The translations under genes and the position numbers were made by a program. From positions 3,100,001 to 3,164,000 of the forward strand of contig OZ176052.1 of the NCBI GenBank assembly GCA_964247055.1: a DNA stretch of 64,000 bases, given 5' to 3'. This DNA comes from Paragordius varius. Lineage: Eukaryota; Nematomorpha. Below the pieces are notes generated by a model, which did not search any database, was not told where the DNA came from, and was given only the letters and a program-made list of their open reading frames with translations. Numbering within the stretch: the first letter of the stretch is position 1; the number at the start of each line of letters is the position of its first letter. This document shows, piece after piece, positions 35,615 through 47,540 of the stretch.

Positions 35615-38600
35615 CTAGCTTATTGACTTGGGTGCTTTTGTTTTAAGTCTGCTGTTTTGTTGCTGTTTGAAAAACAATGTAATCTCAAACCAAACCGGAC
35701 ATGATTCAATAAACTGTCGGGTGTAACCGGGGCCCCAACCCTTACCAACACTCAGTCGTATGATAGGAAATGGAGTTATTGGATTTTCTATGTAGGCATT
35801 TAACAAAGGATCATACAGTTTAAGGCAATGATCAGGTGGTACCTTAAGTTTTGACGTTGATTCTATGGGTAAATTTAGGGCGGCGTATTGGGACGAATCA
35901 ATGAATATGGGTTTTCGGGATTCATTATAAATGTAAACGCTAGGTTGACCGCCATAAAAGTTAGGATTAGGATCATCAGGAGCGTCTGCAAAGCTGCTTT
36001 CATACTCCAAAACGAGATATATTAAATCATCATTATTTTGTACATTAGGGTTACTATTGTTTTGTAAATTCTTATGTTCATTATTTATGTTGGAACCGGT
36101 AAGAATGTGTGGATTTTGCGGATTTGTTGAGCTTTTGTCATTTAAAGAGTTACCACCACGAAAATTTTCGTTTGTTAAGTTTGGACCAGATGTTTTGCAG
36201 AGATTATCCATATTCTCATTTGTAGTTTGTAAATGATGGAGATTGTTATTTTTGGCACGATGCTGTAAGAATTTTGAAGTTGATATAACAGTTATTGGAT
36301 CCTTGAGTCGTAGTTGGGAATCAACTCTACTTCGATATCTCCAGCACGCTAGCGAACACCATCCCCTATCAAAATCGATTATTTGTGGACATGTTAGTTT
36401 TTCACTTTGAAAAGTTTCAATTTGGCTAGGATTGGGAAGAGGGTGATTTTTGGAACGTTGTTTAATGTGTGATGGTATTATGGAGCCTACACCTTGTTCA
36501 GATGCACCAGTTTCCGTTGAATCTGACAGCGAGTCATGTGGTAAGGAGTCTTTGGCTAAAATAGCAAATAATTTGGATTATTTTCACTCTATGAATTTAC
36601 CGAAAAATACATATATTGGTGACAAATATATGGCGCAAAGGAAAAAGAAACCAGGCATAAAATTGTATTATTTATAAATTTTGAATTACACAGCCTTCTA
36701 TGATTAATAAAACCTATAATTAGCAAGCAAGCTTCATTGAAATTAAAATATCTAAGTTGTAATTGAAGATATTAACTTATTTGAGAGCAAAAGCTTTCGA
36801 TAGTTCATTGCAAATTTTAAACTTTGCAAGTAATATTATGAATAATAAATATTTTTGTTAAATTATTCTTTCAGCTTCCAGTTTTCAAAGCCAAAGTTTC
36901 GTCTGACTTACCTGCATTGGAAAAAATGTGAAATTTAATCCATAACACACATCACAACAAATAAATTTTATCTTATTTTAGGCGTTTATGTTATATAAGG
37001 AAATGTACGGTTTTCAGTTTGTGATTTAACCTATTTTTAGCTCTTTTTGTGAAAAATGTTATCTTTAAAACGGGTCTATACTACTTTATTTCCTTTGACT
37101 ATTTATTGATATGTTAAATAAGCATTCTGAAAATTAGGCCGGCCATTTTACATTTATACACCAACAGTAATAGCTATTAATTTAAATATTAAAATATGGA
37201 TTATTTCTCGCAAAAAATTTATGTGGTCCGGTTTAAAGGGTTTGACTTTAAATTAGGGGTCGTCCAACACAAATGGCTTTGCGGGCCGCATTTTTGGATT
37301 AAATATTATATGGGTATTAACAAATATTTTATTAAATTTTAGAATTAAGACTGTAAAACAACTATATATTTTAACATTTTAGCTGATTATTCCCGATATT
37401 AGGAAAGAATTACATATCAGAAAATTTGTTTAAGAAAATAATTTGATTTCGTAAAATTTTGTATTTAAAATATCTCGCGGGTTACAGAAATATTTTTGGG
37501 GCCGCGTATTCTACTCCCCTGCTATTCTAGAAAAAATAATTGATGAAAGCAAAGTATGCCATACGTGCAAATATAAAGAAAAGAGTCCAAACTATATTAA
37601 TTTTTCGATAAATTTTTATCAAAATTAGACAACCTTACAGAAGAAAAATAATTTAAATTTAATATTTTAGAGCTATTCCAAAAAATATATGTTTATAATT
37701 AAAAAATCGATGTTTTTTATTTGGTAAAGAATTTATGGAATTTAAAAAAAATTGGTTAAGTGCCGTTTTTTGAGTTATATTTTATAAAATTTAATTAAAA
37801 ATATGTTTTTAGATATATAAGTAAAAGATTACATTGCAAAAACTTAAAATTGGTTCAATCTTTTAAAAACTATAATAGATAAATAATATCGGTAATTAAA
37901 AATATAAAATATTTGATAAACAGCAAAAAAGTTAAAATTTTATTTTTTTAAACAATGAACAATGAAAAACTGAGCGAAATAGAAGGCTATAAATTTTATT
38001 TAATGTAAAATTTTTTTTAATATATTGTTAAAAAAATTATCACGGCATTAACAATAAGACATTTCAAACCACCTATAGTTTCTATCTACAGTTAAATTGT
38101 TAGATTCTAATATCAATAAACTTAGAATTAATCATTTTAAATGTTAAACTTTTTTCAGCCAAAATATCTTTTTTAACATGGGTCCCTAATATAAATTTAA
38201 GGATTATTTTAAAATCTTTCCTAATTAGCCGATTTAGAAGACCCAAATAACCATAAATATGGTTGTTTACTGCATAAAAAGACACACATTTAAATTGTAT
38301 AAAATTTGATAAGATATGAGAGTGTTGTTTTAACATATATAAAGACTGCTTTTTATCTATTTCTTAGAAGAGTGTGTTAAAACATGGTTTGGAGGTAGAA
38401 TGGCGGGAATCTAAAAGTAGTATTAAAAATTTCGCTTCCGGGCGCAAGTATTCGTCTATTTTGGTATATTATCATTATTTTTTCTTCAAATTTTTGGTAT
38501 TAATTTTTTCTTATTTATACAAAAAGAACTAATTTTAATACATACATGTTTGACGATTATATTTGTGAATTTTTGGCCAATTTTTTCTTCTTATTAATCG

Positions 38601-38665
38601 ACCGGGATATGAGCTGAAAGGTACAACTGTCCCAAAAAATAATTTGTGAGTTAAAGGTCGCAGGA

Positions 38666-38725
<60 letters not shown>

Positions 38726-40397
38726 ATATTAGACCTCTAATAAAAATCTAATTTACATGTTAAAACCGCAAAGCAAAATTTCATCCATTATTCTTAAGTG
38801 AAGTAAGACATCATTTTTTAGATAAATTATACGCTGTCCGTAAAGTTTTTAAAATAGAGATCAGGCCTATTATAGCATCATCCTTCATTTAGTATAGATA
38901 GACATATTTATATATTGTAATACCAAAACCAACAATAGGTAAATGAACCGTAAATAGAGATATGGTAGTAAGGATAATTGTAATATGTTTGTTTTTCCAA
39001 AAATAAGATTTTACAAAACAAAAATTTTATCAATATTTTGTTAGTATACATATTGTGTATATGGTTTTAATCACAAAATTATGTAATAGATCAAAATTGT
39101 AAAATGGAGATAGATCTATATAATTGGATTGGATGGATGATTGAGATAATATATATATTTAAGAGTATTGGTGCCAGGGATCTTAAAAATACAGCCAATT
39201 ATCATTTTAAAAAATATCTATGGATCCTAAATTTATACAATTATAAAATACTTATATTTTCCCATGATAAATTTTCTCAGATAGAGAAAGTATTTTTAGT
39301 CCCAGCATTTTCCAAATTTATGTATATTAAAATTAAAAATAATTAACTACCATGAATTTGGTTTTCTAAGGCATCATCTGTTCTTGTTATATAATCGTCT
39401 GCGAGTTCTTTGTATGGGGGTGGTGGGTGATCTAAATGACAATTTCATCAATTAAAGATATTGTTAATTAAAATTAAATTTAAGGAATATCAATAATGAA
39501 CTGGATTTTAAATTAAAAGTTCAAATTATTACCTATGAAACATCGTTTACTCCAATGATTAGGGTTCAGGCAAACCCTTGGCAGGGACGAAGCATAAACA
39601 TTATTTAATTTGGATTTCTCAATTGAATTGCTTGTGTGAATATTTATGTCATACGGTTGAATGGACTGACAGTACATATTTGGTTTTAATTTTTGAGCAA
39701 GACTATGTGCAAAAGTTTGTATTTGGTTAATGTTAGGATGATAAACTTTAGATTGATTAATGTATGACTCGAATAGATCTAGCGCCAAGTCTGGCCATCT
39801 CCAATGCAAACAGATAAATAATTGAATGGATAAATTTAGGCCAGGCACAATCGTACATTTAGTGTTCGTATTGCAAGTGCTGCTTTTAAAAATACAATTA
39901 GAAGCATTTAATTTAGCAGTCCGATCTGTTAGGGCATTCCAAAGCGTTTCAATTTCATCATCTGACAATGATTTCAAAAACGTTTCAAGACAGACTTTTA
40001 GTTTTTGACTTAATGCGTCATTAGAAACTGTGGTATTTGATGTAAAAGTACAGCTATCATCTAACGATTTTAGGCAATCGGATTTTAGTTTGCAATCTTT
40101 GCCTTGTGCCGAAGTAAAATCAATGTACTGTTTGCTGTAATATACCTTTTCGTCGTTCATAAAATGAATATAATGCGGAGGGGATTTGTCCAAATCTAAA
40201 TTGTACAAATGTTTAGATTCTGTGAGATGACTAGAATTTTGCGTAAAAAATTGGGTTATACTATCAAATTGCAATGAATTGCTATCCGTTAAAGTAGCAG
40301 CGTTGCAAATTGTGGATTCTTTTTTAGCTATAAGTTGAATTAGTTTGGAACTCCGAATTAGTTTTTTGGTGATTAAAGCACGTTTGCACCGAAACAT
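35615..40397 (-). CDS. Inhibitory SMAD (SMAD6/7 class)
   Basis: Inhibitory SMADs block TGF-beta/BMP receptor signalling and recruit Smurf ubiquitin ligases. Three minus-strand exons join in phase: 40397-39533, 39431-39351 and 36555-35615, giving 628 residues (SMAD7 is about 430). The start MFRCKRALITKKLIRSS resembles MFRTKRSALVRRL of SMAD7, so I prefer it to an ATG 39 bp upstream. The degenerate MH1 ends HWRWPDLALDLF ... LPRVCLNPNHWSKRC. Exon 2 then supplies a PPPPY motif (residues 291-295), the Smurf WW-domain ligand. MH2 starts at WCSLACWRYRSRV (381), continues YIYNESRKPIFID and ends with the L3-loop region VGKGWGPGYTRQF and CPVWFEI (587-606). An Asn/Ser-rich insertion of about 75 residues (416-490) splits MH2. 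The C-terminus lacks an SSXS phosphorylation motif, as expected for this class. Introns are 101 and 2795 nt. Confidence 0.94.
37255..37522. mobile_element. hAT-like non-autonomous element in SMAD intron 2
   Basis: The left end AGGGGTCGTCCAACAC is followed by GGCTTTGCGGGCCGCATTTT; the right end is GGGGCCGCGTATTCTACTCCCCTG. The pattern matches the elements at 6570-6848 and 45989-46390. No transposase. Confidence 0.65.
38671..38722. repeat. TA microsatellite (about 26 units), SMAD intron 2
   Basis: The longest uninterrupted dinucleotide run in the window; likely unstable in length. Confidence 0.92.
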
Positions 40398-41077
40398 ACA
40401 ACGCCTAAAACATAACAAGAGGTTTGATGAATCCAAATTTTTTTGCGTATCTAATGACGGCTATCATAAAATGATTTTGAATCTTGAGTGGAGAACAGTG
40501 TTGCCAATATTAAAAAGGAATAATAGTCAATTTGAATGTTTATTAATGAGCAGTTGTATAAGTGAATCGAACTGATTATATAAATTATTGGAAAATATTA
40601 TTAACATAAATGATAGGGAAGGTAGGGAAGGCGCTATACGCAAATTTTTTAAATAAAAACAAACAAATGAACGAACAGAGGAGAGGACATTTATGATATA
40701 TATTCAATAACGTTTACTAAAATTGGTTGTAATAAACGGATGGAAAGGTGGTATATTTTGTAAATATACATTGTATATACATATAAAAAATAATTATGCA
40801 TTATGGTAGAAAAAAAAGATTATTTTTTATCAGATTTTTAGTAAATTGTGTATGATGAATACATTGTTTTACATATATAAACAAAAATATTTTTTTAGTG
40901 TTGTTTCGTAAACATCAAGCAATGCTGTGTGGTGCTTGAAATAAAAAACAATTGTTTTAGTAGAAAGGAGAGAAAGGAGGAAAGGGTTTTCATAATAAAC
41001 ATTATTGCGTGGTATTAAAAAAAGGACTAACATGTAAAAAAGCACCACAATACCTAATGATGTGTTTATGTTTAAAC

Positions 41078-42545
41078 TTAGGGCCATGTGAATGAGCCAA
41101 TTTTCAAGCTCATTCACCTGGATTATGGATTATGAGGAAGCATATGTTTGAGGGAGGTGATTGAGTTTTTGAGGTGGGAGTTTTGAAAATTTTTATCAGT
41201 ATGATGGATAACAGTTCTACACGCTATTTAGGTTATTTTGTTCAAATAATTTATAGATATCCATCCATCTTTATGAATACCGTATATAAATTTAGCAATG
41301 TCGAAGGCCTGTTTTGTATTTTTATCAATATGATGAAAACAATTACACGCGATTTATATGCGGGTCTTATAGTTTTGTCTAAATAATTTCGAGATATCTG
41401 TGCATCTTTATGAATCCGTAAATAAATTCTGCAATGACGAAAAGCTTAAGGTATGGGAGGCTTTAGCCGAAGAAATGATCAATATTTAAATTGGGCAATC
41501 GCAAAAACATTAGAATCGAGATTGAAAAGAACGGAAGACAAAATGCTATATGATGATAAATTCTACCATTGAACTAGAACCAATAACAGCTTTAATCAGA
41601 ACAAATAGACTTCGGTATTTTGGACACATAGACAGATCCAGTATAGACTCACCTGCAAAAGAAATTCTTGATTTACAGATTTCTGTTCTTAACCGAAAAG
41701 GGAGGCCTAAAACAACTTGGACTCAAATCATAGAATAAGACTTTAAATTCCTGAACATACCTCGAAACGCAACAAATGATAGACATATATCGTAAATTAA
41801 TCCATGGAATCCCAATAACTGAGCCAAACCAATAATACATTCATAAAATATATTCATTTATTGTGTAAAAATAAATTATAAATAAAATTATGACAAATTA
41901 TGTATCTCCGATCTACTCCTGTCTGATGGCTATTCAATATAGGTGTTGTCTGATTTTCTGATAAAAGTTTGCTAACTCATTTTCGTCAATGTTACCTATC
42001 GCTTATATAGAAATATGTATTACCGAATACTCCGATTATCATTAGTAAGTAGCAGTTTCATGTCTAAAATAAACCAAATTTAAAATACTCGATAGTATTC
42101 CTGATTATTTTACCATTTAGAATGGTTTGATGACATATTTTAAATTCATGAAAAAACATATCAGTAGTTATACAATGATTTTCTAAATATTCAGTTAAAC
42201 TTGCTTATAAACTCGAACTAACTACCATTTCTTGCCTAAATATATAAAAATAAAGCATCTAACCTTTAGTAAGCATTTGCCCGAAAAATATTTTTTAATC
42301 CATGTCCAAAATTTCCAAAACCTACCATATACATATATTAAATATACTTTATTAAGGCTAATACAGTTTGCAGATTCCAAAAATTCTTCCTAGTTCTCGA
42401 GATATCGGCTTTTGTAACAAGCTTAATCCTGAAAAAAACAGGATTAAAAATTCCTCCATCTCAACAGGATGAGGAAGGCTCATTCACCTGGATCATTAAA
42501 AGTGGTGAATGAGCCTGCTCAACTGGCTCATTCACATGGGCCTAA
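41078..42545. mobile_element. Family X DNA element, copy B
   Basis: TTAGGGCCATGTGAATGAGCC at the left and GGCTCATTCACATGGGCCTAA at the right form a near-perfect inverted repeat of about 21 bp. A further inverted pair, CTCATTCACCTGGAT, lies just inside each end (about 41110 and 42479). Part of its interior (about 42055-42160) is the inverse of 17600-17700 in copy A. It contains a LINE tail fragment at 41550-41738. The superfamily is not determined. Confidence 0.7.
41550..41738 (+). pseudogene. LINE 3'-terminal coding fragment (RTE/Jockey-like tail)
   Basis: The reading frame contains LIRTNRLRYFGHIDRSSIDS and RKGRPKTTWTQIIE, the hallmark C-terminal segment of endonuclease/RT LINEs (compare RLKYLGHIERR in the element at 12788-16177). 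The sequence differs enough to be another lineage. Only about 190 bp of coding sequence survive, embedded in family X copy B. Confidence 0.8.
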
Positions 42546-43686
42546 ACACTATAAAATGTACATCTATGGAAAAAACTTTTTATTCAACATATATTCAAAT
42601 TACGTTAGAAATAAGTTTTTTAATTGGCTTTTACTGTTATTTTAGATAGTTTTTGTCAGCATTTATTATTAGCATAATAAAAAACCGTAATTTAATTTTT
42701 TAGTAAAATATACAATGTACGTTTGAAAAATAAATATACTTGAAAAAATGGAAAGAGATTTATTATTGGTTATAAGTGTCTTTTCTAAATATTTTGTTGC
42801 TTATTACATTACAAATATTTAAATCTTTTATTAATTGACCAACTTTTGATCCTTTTTTATATAGATATTGCAATTTAGTTGAAAATTTAAACATCATTTA
42901 CATTCCCTTGTTTTATACGTATTATCATAATGGGTAGACAGTATTCTATATCCATAGAGCAATGCTTTGATAAAAAAATATATACATATGAGATTGTAAT
43001 TAAACATTGAACCATTATTTCATACTTGTTACAAGAGGCAGGCATGTTATATCAATATATATTTGTCGTGTAAGGAGAGACATTTTTATTGGTACCATAA
43101 ACAAAGTCGTCTCGATATTTCATTTATACTAAGAGTTTAATAAAAAAACTATTTCCGTTCAACTTTAAGTATTCTGGCTATTCAGACTTGAAAGAGAAAG
43201 ATGTATTTCTATGTAAACAAATGGCCATAGCGGTATTTATCTTACATAAAAATTTATGTCGTATTGACAAAAGATACTTCCAAAGCAATTTATGTTGAAA
43301 AAAGCACCATATATTATTCTCTAATGACTTTTATCCATCTTATCCAAAAAAAATTAAACTATTACCATAAAACTATTAGAAATATATTTGATATTTTAAT
43401 TACTTTAATTACAAATCCGGACAAAATCCCAAATATTAAATTTTAAAATGCATGATATTTTTGGACTAAAAAAGGTTAGGTGTTTAATTTGCAAAGTCAT
43501 CACAATACGCACTGTGTCGTGGCATATGGTAATACTGTAACATATGATAAAAAAACAAACGTTTTATTAAAGATTTTCGACTTATCTTTTAACAGTAGAT
43601 TTGATTTAATTATGGACTAACTTATTTTATACCATAAGCTTATATTGTACTAATTGCCAACAATAAAGTGTGGGAATTTCTTTTTA

Positions 43687-43775
43687 TACCATTTCTCAAT
43701 GAAACGCAACATTTAAACGGAATTAAAAATGTTGCGTTTGATTTAAAAAGTGTTGCTTTGGACTGAAAAATGGTA
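43687..43775. mobile_element. 89-bp MITE with TACCATTT ends
   Basis: It begins TACCATTTCTCAATGAAACG and ends GACTGAAAAATGGTA, flanked by TA. Internally AAACGCAACATTT and AAATGTTGCGTTT are inverted, with a third, diverged unit AAAGTGTTGCTTT. The TACCATTT terminus is shared with family M, but the inner repeat unit differs. Confidence 0.75.
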
Positions 43776-44174
43776 TATTTTGTAAATTTTAGAATATGCT
43801 GTTATATAAGAGCACAAATGTAAAATTTGGAAACTGTAGGACTACTTTTTATTTGATTAAAATGGAACAAGTCCTAGCGTAATAAAAAATTACAAAGTTT
43901 AAATAACTCGAAGCATTTAAGTATATTAATATTCTGTGTAAAATATTAGATTTTGTAACCACTACGAAATGATTTTTTATATCCTAAATTGCTTAATAGA
44001 ATGTTATGTGTCGAAATACTTTTTGTTAGATAAATGCCTGAGGCATCAGCACATTTTATGGCCCAGACAGAGATTTTTTTGCTTTATGTTAGCCATATGT
44101 CATTTGGAATGAGCTGAATTCCTTACACAATCAAAACAGCCCCCTATTAAGTGAAAATCCCCAAAACTTTGAAT

Positions 44175-44450
44175 CAGAGGTGCCAAACACATATGAATTC
44201 ATGGGCCCTCTTTTAAGTTAATAATTTCGACGTGGGCCGGAATCAAAAAATATATGGAGAATAACAAATATCTTATGGGATTTCAAATAAAAATAATCGA
44301 AACAATATAAAAACTAATTATTTCACCAATTTTTGCTAGTTTGTTACTATATTAGAAAATAATTCAGATTTTATTTTGAAAAATACTCTAAAAATTTCTT
44401 ATATCCAATTTTCGTGGGACACATATTGGAGGCCGCATGTTAAACACTAA
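44175..44450. mobile_element. Degenerate hAT-like element
   Basis: CAGAGGTGCCAAACAC at the left, GGGCCCTC and GTGGGCCGG inside, and GAGGCCGCATGTTAAACACT at the right follow the layout of the other GCGGGCCGCA elements. Both termini are eroded. Confidence 0.45.
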
Positions 44451-44831
44451 CGTTTTAATAAATGATAAAGTATTATTTGAATTTGGGTTGAACATTTTTT
44501 TCAATAAAAAAATTCGCAAAAAAGGTTTTTACAATGGAGTCGAGTAGTAGGCAAACATATTTTTGGGCTACAAAGATGTTGTGCTAGATTTTTCATGTTA
44601 TCATTTCAGTTTACTTCGCCATTATTTCCACGTCAAAATAAAATTTTAAAGTAAATTATTCATTTATTCAAAATAATATATTTTTAGGCCATCATAGCAT
44701 ATATAATTTTTTATCGAGAACTCAGCACTCTTGCTTTATTTTTAGAGAACAAGCCCATTTAAAGGGATTTAATTTGTGACTTCTGGGCACTTTGACAAAT
44801 TAAAATTTAGCAAAATACTGCCTTTTAAATA

Positions 44832-45063
44832 TACCATTTCCCAGTCAAAATAAACGTTTTCGCAGTCAATCGAAACGTTTTCCCAGTCAATCGAAACGTT
44901 CCAGTCAATAGAAACATTTTCCCAGTCAATCGAAACGTTTTCCCAGTCAAAAGAAACATTTTCCCAGTCAATCGAAACGTTTTCCGAGTCAATCGAAACA
45001 TTTTCCTAGACAATAAAAACATTTTCCCAATCAATAAAAACTTTTTCCCAGTCAATAAAAACG
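44832..45063 (+). repeat. Minisatellite of about 20 bp, starting at a TACCATTT terminus
   Basis: About a dozen copies of CAGTCAATCGAAACGTTTTCC-type units with internal variation (CGAAACG, GAAACA, AAAAAC). The first unit is preceded by ATACCATTTCC, the same terminus as the TA-flanked MITEs. A minus-strand frame reads (TGKMFLL/TGKTFRL)n, a by-product of the repeat. The array stops about 28 bp before Helitron copy 2. Confidence 0.85.
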
Positions 45064-45091
45064 GTTTTATTTTTGATGATGAATATCGAAA

Positions 45092-45646
45092 TCTATATAT
45101 TTATAAAAATGGAAAATGCTGGCTTTGTGATCTGGTACAGGAAAAACGGTAGACCCATTCAAATCCAAACTTCGAAAAAATATAATCATTAATGAATGCC
45201 CCGACAATAGCTTCGCCCTTTTTTTGAAATAGGCCCCCAGCTCGGGCCCACCCCGTATGAAAAACGGTTTTTTTTTGAAAACAGAAGTCCACAAAAATCG
45301 TGTCTTTGAGACAATTTTCCGGAGAACATGTTGGACCATTCAATTTCAAATATGAATTTTGTTTACTTATTTTTGATCGCGCTGAACATAGTCGAGTCAC
45401 TTTTTTAATTTAGGCCCTCTTTTCACCCGCTACCCCCGTAAAATACCATTTTTTTCAAAAAACAAAGTCCACAAAAATAATTTTTTAAATCGATTTTTCG
45501 TCCTAGGTATGAGACCGTAAAAATTCAATAAAGATTCCACGTATTCCCTGTTAAAAGGCAAAAATTTTTAAGCGTTTCCCCCCCCCTCCCCCCCAGAAGT
45601 CCGAAGGACTTCCTCGGGCTGCGTAGCAGCACGAGATTTACGCTAG
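45092..45646 (+). mobile_element. Non-autonomous Helitron-like element, copy 2
   Basis: It has the same TCTATATATTTATAAAAATG start and ACGAGATTTACGCTAG end as copy 1, with hairpins GAAGTCCGAAGGACTTC and GCTGCGTAGCAGC. At 555 bp it lacks the extra internal segment of copy 1. No open frame is convincing. Confidence 0.82.
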
Positions 45647-45988
45647 TAAGATATAAAAATAACTTTTAACCATTATCAGTGTAATATTAGGATATTATTT
45701 TTTATAAAAACACAATTATTGAATGACAATATTCCAAGGATATTCCTGCGCACAATTAATGATTTATTCTTTAAAAGTTATATTTTTGGAGTTTAAGATG
45801 TTTTTAAGATAATATTTTTTATTTTATTGATGGTTTGCATTAATATTTGCCGAACGCTTTAAAACAGTTTTTAAATATGTCAAATTTTTCCATAAAAATA
45901 CTGTCGGAAAAAATATTTAAACAAAAATTTTTTTTTATATAAATGTTTCTGATTTGAAAATATTTAATAAAAAGATATATGACTAAAA

Positions 45989-46390
45989 CAGGGGTACCAA
46001 ATGGCTTCGCGGGCCGCATTACTCAAAAAAGCACGGCGTCCCGCATTCGATATATATACGGACATTTATAAATAATTTTCCGATTAGACATACAGTCAGG
46101 AATGTTTAGAATTGTCAAACATACGTTTTTAATTGATTTTTTACTTTGTTTTTAAATTGTTTACAATAAATAGGCTATTATTATTTTAGGGCTTAAAAAT
46201 GCGCATGTTGAAAGTTATATCAAACATTATAACAATTAAAAACAAAGTAAAATTAATTAAAAACGTATGTTTGACAATTCTAAACATACATGACTGTAAG
46301 ACTGTAAAATACAAAAATATAACAATTTTTTTTAATTCGTTACCAATTTAATAGACCCATTCATGACACACCAAAGGAATCAACATGGAT
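45989..46390. mobile_element. hAT-like element interrupted by a MITE
   Basis: The left end CAGGGGTACCAAATGGC then TTCGCGGGCCGCATTA is typical of the family. It is split at about 46092 by the MITE at 46093-46317, after which the family's AGACTGTAAAATAC interior resumes. The right terminus cannot be placed exactly. Confidence 0.55.
46093..46317. mobile_element. Tc1/mariner-like MITE with about 60-bp inverted repeats, nested in a hAT element
   Basis: Left arm CAGTCAGGAATGTTTAGAAT, TGTCAAACATACGTTTTTAA; right arm its complement, ending CATACATGACTG. TA flanks both sides. The arms are almost identical, so the insertion looks fairly recent and is younger than the host hAT copy. Confidence 0.82.
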
Positions 46391-46554
46391 GAGGCCAGAT
46401 TCACTCAAATACGGCAAGTGGACGGTTAGAAAAAGGCCAGGAAGTGTTCCAAGGTCAACATAAAAGCATGGAAACTTCAATCGGTGTTTTTGCGAAGGAA
46501 TATTGTATCACAAAATAGAATCCGAAAGAAAACAATCTCGCTTTTTATTATCTA

Positions 46555-47115
46555 CTAGCGTAAATCTCGTGACTTCTGGAAGGGGGGGGGGGCTATTTGA
46601 AAAAAGGGACAATAAAATGATCCACATATGTTAATTTGAAACAATATTTAATAGCTATGATCGCATAGGAATTTTAGAACGGTGCATTCATACTAATATA
46701 TTGTGTACTTGGGGGAAAAATAGATTCAAAAATTTTTTTTGTGGATTTTGTTTTTTTGAAAAAAACGGCATTTTACGGGGAGAGCGGGTAAAAAGAGGGC
46801 CCAAATTAAAAAAGCGATCCGACTATGTTCGGCGCAATCGAAAATAAGTAAACAAAAATCATATTTGAAATTGAATGGTCCAACACGTTCTCCGCAAAAT
46901 TCTCTCAAAGACACGATTTTTGTGGACTTCTGTTAAAAAAACCATTTTTCACACGGGGTGGGCCCGAACTGGGGGCCAATTTAAAAAAAAAGGGCGAAGC
47001 TATTGTCGGGGCATTCATTAATTATATTTTTTCGATGTTTGAATTTGAATGGGTCTACCGGTTTTCCGGGACCAGATCACAAAGCCAGCATTTTCCATTT
47101 TTATAAATATATAGA
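46555..47115 (-). mobile_element. Non-autonomous Helitron-like element, copy 3
   Basis: Inverted relative to copy 2 and 1.5 kb from it. The 5' end TCTATATATTTATAAAAATG is at 47115 and the CTAG end at 46555. The subterminal GAAGTCC...GGACTTC and GCTGC hairpins seen in copies 1 and 2 are missing and replaced by a C-run, suggesting a terminal deletion. Confidence 0.8.
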
Positions 47116-47279
47116 TGATAAATGTAAATCATTTAAAGATGCATCAGAATTCTAATTTTGTTAATGAAAGTGATTTCACTTTTGTGGAAAATGCCGAAAA
47201 AATAGCGATATTAGTTCCCATATTATGCTAAAAAATCATAGTGCAAGAATCGTTGCAAAAATTATCACTAACACTTTAT

Positions 47280-47540
47280 TACCTTTCACTTTTTGTCCTA
47301 GTTTACATTTTGAGGTGGTTTCATATCCCAGAGCTCAATTTTTAGAATAAACTACAGTTTTGAAAGTTATCGGTTAAATTTAATTATCAAACATTGTTCT
47401 CATGTATTAACTAAAAAGCTTATATATTCTAGAACCTAAAATTGGGACAGCTCTGAAACACGAATGAGAGAAACAGCTGATATTAAAATTAAAATATATC
47501 AAGTTTTTGCTGGTAAACTGTAGCCCGAAGCTTAAGTTAA
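47280..47540 (+). repeat. Dispersed repeat shared with 24210-24480
   Basis: TTTTTGTCC, TTTCATATCCCAGAGCTCAA, AAAAAGCTTATA and ATATCAAGTTTTTGCTGG occur in the same order as in SUGP1 intron 3. No termini or coding potential seen. Confidence 0.5.

Noticed and set aside
36450-36677. 75-codon plus-strand frame (MERCLMCDGIMEP)
   Set aside because: It lies antisense to SMAD exon 3, where the minus-strand reading matches the SMAD linker and MH2 start.
43264-43446. 60-codon plus-strand frame (MTKDTSKAIYVEKS)
   Set aside because: No homology, no flanking splice sites that extend it, and AT-driven composition.
44825-45055. Open frame encoding (TGKMFLL/TGKTFRL)n, minus strand
   Set aside because: It follows directly from a 20-21-bp minisatellite and has no gene context.
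46380-46550. Possible transposase remnant near 46390-46500 (LKYGKWTVRKRPGSVPRS)
   Set aside because: The stretch is short, closes quickly with a stop and shows no recognisable catalytic motif; GC content alone is not enough.
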